Source of the DNA: Chloroflexota bacterium
Lineage (GTDB): Bacteria > Chloroflexota > Anaerolineae > Anaerolineales > Anaerolineaceae
Assembly (NCBI GenBank): GCA_029777225.1
Contig: JAKOSR010000151.1
Coordinates: forward strand, 1-14,178
Reading direction: 5' to 3'
Length of the DNA: 14,178 bases
Numbering within the stretch: the first letter of the stretch is position 1; each line of letters starts with the position of its first letter. Below are positions 7,010-13,697 of this stretch, piece after piece. A model generated the notes under the pieces. That model was not told the origin of the DNA. It worked only from the letters and a program-made list of their open reading frames with translations, and did not search any database. The translations under genes were made by a program, and so were the position numbers.

Positions 7010-7780
7010 ATGATTGAAACAGAGAATATCTCTAAAACCTATAGACTGGGCGATACCAAGGTCCGCGCGCTCCGCAAGGTCAACCTGCGCGTGGAAGATG
7101 GTGAAATGCTGGCCATCGTCGGCCCTTCTGGCTCGGGCAAGAGCACATTGCTGGCCATCCTGGGTTGCCTGGACGTGCCCACCAAGGGTGTTTATCGGAT
7201 TGACGGCCAGGAAGTGATGCGTATGAATGAACGCCAGCTGGCCGCCATCCGCCGCAAGAAGATTGGCTTTGTCTTTCAGCAGTTCAATTTGCTCCCGCGC
7301 ACCAGCGCGCTTGAAAACGTGATGCTGCCGCTTTATTACAGCGGCGTCAGCCACCGCGCGCGCCAGGCCAAGGCTATGGAAGCGCTCGAAAGGGTCGGCC
7401 TGGCGGAACGGGCCAAAAGCCATCCAAACCAACTCTCCGGCGGCGAACAGCAGCGGGTGGCGATTGCCCGCGCGCTGGTGAACGAGCCGGCCATTCTGCT
7501 GGCGGACGAACCGACCGGCAACCTGGATACACACAAGGGTGCGGAAATTGTGGCAATTTTTCAAAAATTGAACCGCGAGGAGGGCCAAACGGTCATCTAC
7601 GTTACCCATGACCCCTTCATCGCACGGCACACCCGCCGGATTGTATCCATCCAGGACGGCCGGATTGTGCGTGATGAGCCAGTGGAACATCCGCTGGCAG
7701 CCGGCACCCCGCGCTCGGATGACATTCTTGGTGAAAGCCTGTCCACGACGGTTGAGGAAGACGAGGAGGCCGGCTCATGA
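7010..7780 (+). CDS. MacB-type ABC exporter ATPase
   Basis: ATP-binding subunit (256 residues) of the LolD/MacB group, driving the permease encoded next. Motifs: Walker A GPSGSGKST (38-46), Q-loop Gln90-Gln91, signature LSGGEQQR (142-149), Walker B ILLADEP (162-168) and His200. The family's TGNLD follows Walker B. Unlike E. coli MacB, where ATPase and permease are one chain, the domains are on separate genes here, as is common in other phyla. The C-terminus (about 224-256) extends past the fold and is acidic (VEEDEEAGS). The stop overlaps the permease start by ATGA (7777-7780), so translation is coupled. The ribosome binding site at 6997-7002 is weak, consistent with coupling to the adaptor gene 14 bases upstream. 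Confidence 0.92.
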   Translation: MIETENISKTYRLGDTKVRALRKVNLRVEDGEMLAIVGPSGSGKSTLLAILGCLDVPTKGVYRIDGQEVMRMNERQLAAIRRKKIGFVFQQFNLLPRTSALENVMLPLYYSGVSHRARQAKAMEALERVGLAERAKSHPNQLSGGEQQRVAIARALVNEPAILLADEPTGNLDTHKGAEIVAIFQKLNREEGQTVIYVTHDPFIARHTRRIVSIQDGRIVRDEPVEHPLAAGTPRSDDILGESLSTTVEEDEEAGS

Positions 7781-9006
7781 ACCCCTTTGAGAATTTTCGC
7801 ATTGCCCTGCGGGCCATTTCCGCCAATAAACTGCGCTCCGGTCTCACCATCCTGGGCATCGTGATTGGCGTGGCCGCGGTGGTCGCTCTCATGGCCGTGG
7901 GGCAGGGCGCCACCAGTGGCATCACCGCAAGCGTGGAAGGCATGGGCACCAACCTCATCACGGTCTCCAGCGGTGGACGCTCTTTCCAACGTATGGCAGG
8001 TGGGAGCGCCACTTCGCTCCTGTACAGTGATTATGAGGCCATCCTTGCGACCGTGGGTAACGAGGCGGCTGTGACCCCTTATTATGCCGGCATGGCCTCG
8101 GTGAAAAATGGCGACCGGACCGCCAGCGCGACACTGACAGGGGTTCTGCCCAACTACACCCGCGTAAACGCCTATAGCCTGGCCAGCGGGCGCTTAATCA
8201 CCGACCAGGACAACCTGCAAAAAAGCCGCGTGGTGGTTTTGGGCGCCACCTCTGCCGAGGACTTGTTTGCCGGCCTGAACCCGCTGGGGCGGGAAATCCA
8301 AATTAACGGCAAAAACTTCAGCGTGGTGGGGGTGTTGGAAGCCAAGGGCTCTTCCGGCCTTACGTACCAGGACGACATGGTCCTCATTCCGCTGCAGACC
8401 GCCTACGAGGTCGTCTTTGGCGCGCAGGCCAAGTCCCGCGGTAAGAACACGGTCAGCGGCATTGCGCTTTCGGCGGCCGACGCGGACCAGGTGGACCTGA
8501 TTATGGCGAACGTGGAGTTCACCCTGCGGCGCGAACACAGCCTCACCCTGACCGAGGACCTGCCTTTTTCGGTGAGCAGCCAGAGCCAGATGCTGGCATC
8601 CCTCACCAACATCAGCGGCACACTCACCACGCTGCTGGGGGCGATTGCCGGGATTTCACTGCTGGTGGGCGGGATTGGCATTATGAACATCACCCTGGTC
8701 AGCGTGCGCGAAAGGACCCGCGAAATCGGCCTGCGCAAGGCGGTTGGGGCACCCAAAGGCGTCATCCTATTTCAATTCCTGACCGAAACCCTGACGCTTT
8801 CCATCCTCGGTGGCATTCTGGGGGTGTTGATTGGTTGGGGAATCGCGTGGGGTGTATCCTCCGCGGGGCTCATCACCACCAGTGTCTCGAGCGAAGTGGT
8901 CATTTTGTCGCTTGGCATGGCCACGGTGGTTGGCCTGATTTTCGGCATCTATCCGGCTTACCAGGCCGCCAGTTTACGGCCAATTGAAGCCCTTAAATAT
9001 GAATAA
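7777..9006 (+). CDS. MacB-type ABC permease with FtsX domain
   Basis: Transmembrane subunit of 409 residues that works as a dimer with the ATPase and moves substrate by mechanotransmission through the adaptor. Topology seen: N-terminal amphipathic stretch and helix one (about 21-42, GLTILGIVIGVAAVVALM); a large extracytoplasmic MacB_PCD domain (43-280); then the FtsX domain with helices at about 284-306, 335-358 and 373-395. The cytoplasmic coupling loop RERTREIGLRKAVGAPKG (311-328) is conserved, and the ending PAYQAASLRPIEALKYE is the standard family terminus. It overlaps the ATPase gene by four bases and lies 18 bases before the next gene. Exported substrate cannot be read from sequence; antibiotics, peptides or lipid precursors are all known for relatives. 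Confidence 0.93.
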   Translation: MNPFENFRIALRAISANKLRSGLTILGIVIGVAAVVALMAVGQGATSGITASVEGMGTNLITVSSGGRSFQRMAGGSATSLLYSDYEAILATVGNEAAVTPYYAGMASVKNGDRTASATLTGVLPNYTRVNAYSLASGRLITDQDNLQKSRVVVLGATSAEDLFAGLNPLGREIQINGKNFSVVGVLEAKGSSGLTYQDDMVLIPLQTAYEVVFGAQAKSRGKNTVSGIALSAADADQVDLIMANVEFTLRREHSLTLTEDLPFSVSSQSQMLASLTNISGTLTTLLGAIAGISLLVGGIGIMNITLVSVRERTREIGLRKAVGAPKGVILFQFLTETLTLSILGGILGVLIGWGIAWGVSSAGLITTSVSSEVVILSLGMATVVGLIFGIYPAYQAASLRPIEALKYE

Positions 9007-9024
9007 ACATATAAAGGAAAAAAC

Positions 9025-9765
9025 ATGAAAAAGAAAACCAATGTCACGCTCCTGCTCGCGGCAATTTTCCTAATTCTGCTGGCCGTACTAAGCGCCGGCT
9101 TGGCCGCGTATGAAAGCTTTGGCCTGAACCGCCCGTTCACGCCGCAGTCGGGCGAAAGACCCTCCGGCACGCCTGGAGACATGCCTCAATGGGAGGGGAA
9201 CGCCCCTTTCGGCGGGGATGGACAAACCGCTCCAGGCCAGGGCGGCACCCTGTTGACACCTCCAGCTGACGGCCAGGGCCGTGGGCAATATGGCGGCCCC
9301 ACCGGCTTTACGGGGGGCATGCCCAGCCGGGGTGGCTTTTATCTTCTGCGGTATGCCAACCTGGCCGTGGTCGCGCTTGGGCTTGTGCTGAGCGTGCTGG
9401 CAGCCATTTTCGTGCTCAAAGGAAAAAAATGGGCGGCTATCCTCGCGGTGGTTTGGGCTGGCGTCATGCTGGTGGTGAATGCCTTCAGCCTGTTCATGCG
9501 TGCCGGCACCCTGTCCCTGGCAGTTCGGGCGGTTTGCCTCGCGCTCAGCCTAGCCATGATTGTGTTGCTGCTGTTGAATAAGAGCCGCGCGATCTGGGCC
9601 GCTCCCAGGCAACCCGCGCTGCTGGATGACGACGACGATGATGAGGATGACGAGGAAGAGGAGGGCGCGGGCCCGGTGGTTGAAATCTTCCCGGTCGCGG
9701 GAGAGCCCGATAATGCAAGCCATCCGGCCGGTGCTGAGGATGACGATGACGACGAGGACGATTAA
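9025..9765 (+). CDS. unrecognised four-helix membrane protein with poly-acidic cytoplasmic tail
   Basis: No family was recognised. The 246-residue protein starts with MKKK and a first hydrophobic helix (8-28), followed by a Gly/Pro-rich extracytoplasmic loop (33-105, with many PG and GG turns). Helices at 110-131, 136-157 and 165-184 then follow, with KGKK between the second and third placing that turn inside. The C-terminal tail is cytoplasmic by this topology and very acidic: 13 consecutive Asp/Glu residues (201-213) and nine at the end (238-246). AAAGGA (9011-9016) provides the ribosome binding site. It is 18 bases after the permease gene and shares its strand, so it probably belongs to the efflux operon, perhaps as an accessory or assembly subunit. 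Its acidic tail could bind cations or contact the ATPase; that is speculation. It is closed by a hairpin at 9797-9822. Confidence 0.8.
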   Translation: MKKKTNVTLLLAAIFLILLAVLSAGLAAYESFGLNRPFTPQSGERPSGTPGDMPQWEGNAPFGGDGQTAPGQGGTLLTPPADGQGRGQYGGPTGFTGGMPSRGGFYLLRYANLAVVALGLVLSVLAAIFVLKGKKWAAILAVVWAGVMLVVNAFSLFMRAGTLSLAVRAVCLALSLAMIVLLLLNKSRAIWAAPRQPALLDDDDDDEDDEEEEGAGPVVEIFPVAGEPDNASHPAGAEDDDDDEDD

Positions 9766-9796
9766 CCCGGGCGGTTTCGCCTGGTAATTCATCACG

Positions 9797-9822
9797 GGCG
9801 GGGCCTCAACCAGGGCCCCGCC
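9797..9822 (+). terminator. probable terminator hairpin after the efflux operon
   Basis: GGCGGGGCC (9797-9805) pairs perfectly with GGCCCCGCC (9814-9822) around an eight-base loop. Only a short TGCTTT follows, so it may be a weak intrinsic or Rho-assisted terminator. A second small hairpin, TGCCT/AGGCA (9828-9840), follows. The remaining sequence to 9923 shows nothing else. Confidence 0.6.
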
Positions 9823-9923
9823 TGCTTTGCCTGGCAGGCATTCGCGAATGGGTGGCAACCGTGCTGTACCCCAGCGACCTGGCCTCGAGGTGTGGGACTT
9901 TGCCCCAAAACCCAGCTCGCACC

Positions 9924-9953
9924 TTGACGGGACCTCAATTTCGCTTTTATAAT
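9924..9953 (+). promoter_or_regulatory. strong sigma-70-type promoter of the pyr operon
   Basis: TTGACG (9924-9929) and TATAAT (9948-9953) with an 18-base spacer: five of six and six of six matches to consensus. Transcription would start near 9960, leaving a leader of about 30 bases before ATG 9989. That leader is too short for a PyrR-type attenuator, and no terminator/antiterminator pair is seen, so control of the operon is likely at the promoter or enzyme level. Confidence 0.85.
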
Positions 9954-9988
9954 GGATAGATTTAATTTGGCTTCGAAAAAGGTGCAAA

Positions 9989-11182
9989 ATGATCCTCCCA
10001 GGATTGATCGACGCGCATGTCCACCTCCGTGCTCCCGGTGGAGAGCACAAAGAAGATTTTCGTAGCGGCACCCGCGCGGCGCTGGCTGGCGGCTTTACCA
10101 CCGTGTTGGCCATGCCCAACACAAGACCTCCGTTGGTGTCGGTTGACGCCTTTCGAATCGCCCAGAAATTGGCCAATTCCCAAAGTCTGTGCGATGTTTT
10201 TTTATACGCCGGGGCTTCCGCGGACCATATCGACGAACTTCCGCGGCTGGCCAACCGGGCGGTGGCCCTTAAAATCTATATGGATGACACCTACGGGCCG
10301 CTCAAGGTGCGTGGCCTTGGCACGTTGGAGCGCATCTTTGCCTCCTGGCCCGAAAATAAGCTTATCTGCCTGCACGCGGAGGAGGAATCGGTGGCCGTCG
10401 GGGTGGCACTGGCGGCGGTGACACGCAAAAACGTGCATTTCTGTCACATTTCCCGCCGCGAGGAAATCGAGATGATTGCCTTCGCCAAAAGCGAAGGCCT
10501 TCCGGTCACGTGCGAGGTGACCCCGCACCATCTCTTCCTCACCTACGAGGATGGCCAGCGCCTGGGACCCTATGGTGACATGCGCCCCCGCCTGCAAACC
10601 CAGGATGACGTTGACGCGCTTTGGGAGCACATCAACACCACCATCGACATCATCAGCAGCGATCACGCCCCGCATACGCGCGAGGAAAAAGGCCCCTGGC
10701 CCCACTTCAACGAGCAAACGCTTTGGGATAACCTCGAGTACGAACAATACAACATCACTGCCAGCACGGCTTTTAGTTATGACCGTTTTTGGCGACCTGT
10801 AGCGGAAGACGTGAAGCAGTCTGAACCCCCTGAGTACACCTTGCACAGGTCCACCCCGCCGGGCGTGCCTGGGCTGGAAAGCACGCTGCCGCTGATGCTG
10901 ACTGCGGCTGCCCAAAAACGCCTGACTTATGAAAGGCTGGTGGAGTTGCTGTGCGCCAATCCGCGCCGCATTTTTAACCTGCCGGAGCAGCACGATACCT
11001 GGGTTGAAGTGGATGAGAAGCTCTCGTACACCTTCCCCCTCCATCCCTTGCAGACCAAGTGCGGCTGGTCCCCCTTTGAGGGCATGCGCCTCATCGGCGC
11101 AGTTCAGTCCGTCACCTTGCGGGGCAGAAAAGTTGTTAAAGACGGGTTGGTCCTGGAGCAGCCCGAATCCGATATTAATTAA
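9989..11182 (+). CDS. pyrC: dihydroorotase, CAD-like
   Basis: Zinc amidohydrolase that interconverts carbamoyl aspartate and dihydroorotate, the third step of UMP synthesis, in the cytoplasm. In 397 residues the active-site pattern is complete: metal site DAHVHLR (8-14, His10 and His12), substrate site PNTRPP (43-48), carboxylated Lys95 in LKIYM, loop Thr101-Tyr102, His129, His153 in FCHISRREE, and Asp225/His228 in SSDHAPHT. These and the flanking text resemble the DHO domain of animal CAD more than E. coli PyrC. Two oddities: the protein begins at the metal site, with no N-terminal strand domain, and residues about 235-288 form an extra segment between DHAPHTREEKG and STPPGVPGLES. The start is supported by AAGGTG (9979-9984) and by the promoter only 36 bases upstream. 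pyrB follows 22 bases later. Confidence 0.93.
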   Translation: MILPGLIDAHVHLRAPGGEHKEDFRSGTRAALAGGFTTVLAMPNTRPPLVSVDAFRIAQKLANSQSLCDVFLYAGASADHIDELPRLANRAVALKIYMDDTYGPLKVRGLGTLERIFASWPENKLICLHAEEESVAVGVALAAVTRKNVHFCHISRREEIEMIAFAKSEGLPVTCEVTPHHLFLTYEDGQRLGPYGDMRPRLQTQDDVDALWEHINTTIDIISSDHAPHTREEKGPWPHFNEQTLWDNLEYEQYNITASTAFSYDRFWRPVAEDVKQSEPPEYTLHRSTPPGVPGLESTLPLMLTAAAQKRLTYERLVELLCANPRRIFNLPEQHDTWVEVDEKLSYTFPLHPLQTKCGWSPFEGMRLIGAVQSVTLRGRKVVKDGLVLEQPESDIN

Positions 11183-11204
11183 ATGATATTAACTGGAGCG
11201 TAAT

Positions 11205-12188
11205 ATGTTGACACCACTTTTTGACCTTGGGACTTATAAGCGTGAACCTCGATTCACCAACGGTTTTTACCAAAAGGACATCCTGTCCGTCAGCCAGTTC
11301 AGCAAGGCGGACCTGGATTACATCTTTGAGCGCGCCCAGGAAATGCTGGCCATGTGCGAGACCTGGGGTACCTGTGATTTGTTGAAAGGCTACACCCTGG
11401 CCTGCGTGTTTTACGAGCCCTCCACCCGCACCAGCTCCTCCTTCATCGCTGCGATGGAACGCCTCGGTGGCAAGGTCATCCCCATCACGGAAGGCATCCA
11501 ATATTCCAGCGTGTCCAAGGGCGAAAGCCTGATCGACAGCATGATTACTCTGGAGCAGTACTGCGATGTGATTGTGCTGCGCCACCCTGAAATCGGCTCT
11601 TCGGCCACGGCCGCCAAGTACGTCAAGGCCCCGATTATCAATGCCGGCGACGGCGCGGGCGAGCACCCCACCCAGGCCTTGCTGGACCTCTTCACCATCC
11701 AGCGCGAGCTGGGCACCCTTGATGGCCTCAAGGTGGCGATGGTGGGCGACCTGCGCTATGGCCGCACCGTGCATTCCCTCACCCGTCTGCTCTCCCAGTA
11801 CGACGTCTCCCTGCGCTTTGTCTCCCCGGACACCCTGCGCCTGCCCCTGGACCTGATGAACGAGTTGATTGACAAGGGCCTGAATGTGCGTGAGACCAAC
11901 AAGGTCTCGGACGTCATCGAAAATGCGGATGTGCTCTACGTGACCCGCATCCAGAAGGAACGCTTTAGCGACCTGGCGCAATATGAGGAAGTCAAGAACT
12001 ACTTCGTCATCAGCCCCGATTTGATGGCCCAGGCCAAGGAAAAGATGGTCGTGATGCACCCGCTGCCGCGCGTCGGGGAAATTGAATACAAGGTGGATAA
12101 GGACCCGCGCGCCGCGTACTTCCGCCAGGTGCAAAACGGCCTGTATGTCCGCATGGCCCTGTTGGCTGCCGTGCTCGGCCAGGCCTAA
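11205..12188 (+). CDS. pyrB: aspartate carbamoyltransferase catalytic subunit, CAD-like
   Basis: Joins carbamoyl phosphate to aspartate, the committed pyrimidine step; catalytic trimer in the cytoplasm. The 327 residues hold all key motifs: carbamoyl-phosphate loop YEPSTRTSSSF (70-80, Ser73-Thr76), Lys105 in VSKGES, Arg126-His127 in LRHP, EHPTQ (153-157), GDLRYGRTVHS (181-191), aspartate-binding TRIQKER (247-253) and HPLPR (285-289). The sequence is close to the ATC domain of animal CAD: TSSSF in the loop, INAGDGAGEHPTQALLD and VDKDPRAAYFRQ and a similar terminus. GGAG (11195-11198) provides the ribosome binding site. No pyrI regulatory-subunit gene is next to it, so feedback control by that route is not evident. 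Its order after pyrC matches DHO-ATC in CAD. Confidence 0.96.
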   Translation: MLTPLFDLGTYKREPRFTNGFYQKDILSVSQFSKADLDYIFERAQEMLAMCETWGTCDLLKGYTLACVFYEPSTRTSSSFIAAMERLGGKVIPITEGIQYSSVSKGESLIDSMITLEQYCDVIVLRHPEIGSSATAAKYVKAPIINAGDGAGEHPTQALLDLFTIQRELGTLDGLKVAMVGDLRYGRTVHSLTRLLSQYDVSLRFVSPDTLRLPLDLMNELIDKGLNVRETNKVSDVIENADVLYVTRIQKERFSDLAQYEEVKNYFVISPDLMAQAKEKMVVMHPLPRVGEIEYKVDKDPRAAYFRQVQNGLYVRMALLAAVLGQA

Positions 12189-12248
12189 GCAACCCAAACC
12201 CGTCCGGCAGGGAACTTTCTACCAGAACCAAGCTAAGAGGAGGACTTC

Positions 12249-13697
12249 ATGGACTTTGTGACCAAGTTGACCCGCGCGATTGAGAAGAACAATTCCCTGC
12301 TGTGCGTCGGGATGGACCCGTCGGAAAGCCTTTTGCCGGCCGGCCCGGACCTCTACAGCCGGCTGCTCACCTGGGGCACGGACCTGGTGGCCCGCACGGC
12401 TGACCTGGTGTGCTGCTACAAGCCCAACATGGCCTTCTTTGAACAGTTTGGCCCCAAGGGCGTGCGCGCTTTGGCTGACCTGCTTGCCACCCTGCCCGCG
12501 GACATCCCCATCCTGTTGGACGCCAAACGCGGCGATATCGGCTCCACGGCCGAGGCTTACGCTCGCGGCGCCTACGAGCATTTTCACGCGGACGCTGTCA
12601 CCCTCTCCCCTTACCTGGGTGGCGACGCGATTAAACCCTTCGTCCAGGACCCCGAAAAAGCCGTCTTTATCCTCTGCCAGACCTCCAACCCCAGCGCCGT
12701 GGAAATCCAGAACCATGGCAACCCGCCGCTCTACATCCACGTGGCCCAGGTTTCAAGAGCCTGGGGTGCCAAAGGCCAGGTGGGCCTCGTGATTGGCGCC
12801 ACCCAGCCGGAGGCGCTCGCCAAGGTGCGCGCCATCTCCCCCGACGCCTGGTTGCTCGCGCCGGGCGTCGGCGCGCAGGGGGGCAATCTCCAGCAGGCTT
12901 TGGAACTCGGCCTGCGCCCGGATGGGTTGGGCATGATTATCCCCGTCTCGCGCGCCGTGCTGCAGGCGCCGGATCCGCGCGCCGCGGCCATGGCTCTGCG
13001 CGACGAAATCAACCAGGTCCGCGCGCGGGTGGTGGCCGCTGCCAGCCAGCCCAAGGGAAAGCCTGAAAGCGCGGCCCGGCTGGGCAGCCCGACAACCGGT
13101 AACACCCACGAGGCGCTGATTGACGGCCTGTTCGACACAGGCTGCATGCGTTTTGGCAACTTCACCCTGGCCAGCGGCAAGCAATCCCCGGTTTACCTTG
13201 ACCTGCGCCGGCTGGTCTCCTTCCCTGCCGTGTTGGACATGGCCGTGGAGGCCTACATCGACGAACTGACCGGCCTGACCTACGACTTTATTGCCGGCGT
13301 ACCTTACGCCGCCCTGCCGATGGCCTCCGTGGCCGCCCACAAACTCAAGCAGCCGATGGTTTACCCGCGCAAGGAAGCCAAGGACCACGGCACCGCCAGG
13401 CTGGTTGAGGGTGTGTTTGAAGCCGGGCAGAGCGCGGTGCTGATTGAGGACGTCATCACCAGCGGTGGCAGCCTGCTCACCTCCGTCCAGGCGCTGGCCT
13501 CCGTGGGCCTGGTGGTGCGGGACGCGGTGGTGCTGGTTGACCGTGAACAGGGCGGGTTGGCTGCCATGGCTCAGGCAGGCCTGCAGGTACGCGCTGTGCT
13601 CAAGTTTACCGACATCCTGGCGCACTTGCGCCAGACCGGCCGCATAGACGAAGCCACCTACGCTTTGGTGGCGGAATATTTACGAAACCAGGCCTGA
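12249..13697 (+). CDS. pyrF-pyrE: OMP decarboxylase / orotate phosphoribosyltransferase fusion (PyrF-PyrE)
   Basis: Bifunctional enzyme of 482 residues carrying the last two steps: OPRT makes OMP from orotate and PRPP, then the decarboxylase makes UMP. Residues 1-260 are the decarboxylase, with the DAKRGDI centre (91-97; Asp91, Lys93, Asp96) and APGVGAQGG phosphate loop (204-212), typical of the longer PyrF type. A linker rich in Ala/Lys/Pro/Ser (about 261-285) follows. Residues 286-482 are OPRT: ASGKQSPVYLDLRR (308-321), YPRKEAKDHGT (372-382) and PRPP loop VLIEDVITSGGS (397-408). The domain order is opposite to animal UMP synthase, where OPRT comes first, and the same as reported for cyanobacterial and trypanosomatid fusions. 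GAGGAGGA (12237-12244) is a strong ribosome binding site. The stop overlaps pyrD's start by one base (TGATG). Confidence 0.96.
   Translation: MDFVTKLTRAIEKNNSLLCVGMDPSESLLPAGPDLYSRLLTWGTDLVARTADLVCCYKPNMAFFEQFGPKGVRALADLLATLPADIPILLDAKRGDIGSTAEAYARGAYEHFHADAVTLSPYLGGDAIKPFVQDPEKAVFILCQTSNPSAVEIQNHGNPPLYIHVAQVSRAWGAKGQVGLVIGATQPEALAKVRAISPDAWLLAPGVGAQGGNLQQALELGLRPDGLGMIIPVSRAVLQAPDPRAAAMALRDEINQVRARVVAAASQPKGKPESAARLGSPTTGNTHEALIDGLFDTGCMRFGNFTLASGKQSPVYLDLRRLVSFPAVLDMAVEAYIDELTGLTYDFIAGVPYAALPMASVAAHKLKQPMVYPRKEAKDHGTARLVEGVFEAGQSAVLIEDVITSGGSLLTSVQALASVGLVVRDAVVLVDREQGGLAAMAQAGLQVRAVLKFTDILAHLRQTGRIDEATYALVAEYLRNQA

Noticed and set aside
6587..7690. Long antisense open frame of 367 codons opposite the adaptor and ATPase genes
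   Set aside because: It mirrors well-supported genes with all motifs intact on the plus strand, has no start signal, and reads as low-complexity text; typical of GC-rich DNA.
9629..9664. GAY/GAR-rich tract resembling a microsatellite
   Set aside because: Codons vary (GAC, GAT, GAG, GAA) and keep the reading frame as Asp/Glu, so it is a protein-level acidic run rather than a DNA repeat.
10202..11044. Antisense open frame of 280 codons opposite pyrC
   Set aside because: Shadow of the dihydroorotase gene; composition is His/Arg/Gly-rich with no domain.
12189..12248. Possible regulatory element between pyrB and pyrF-pyrE
   Set aside because: No hairpin, terminator or promoter found; the only signal is the ribosome binding site of the next gene.
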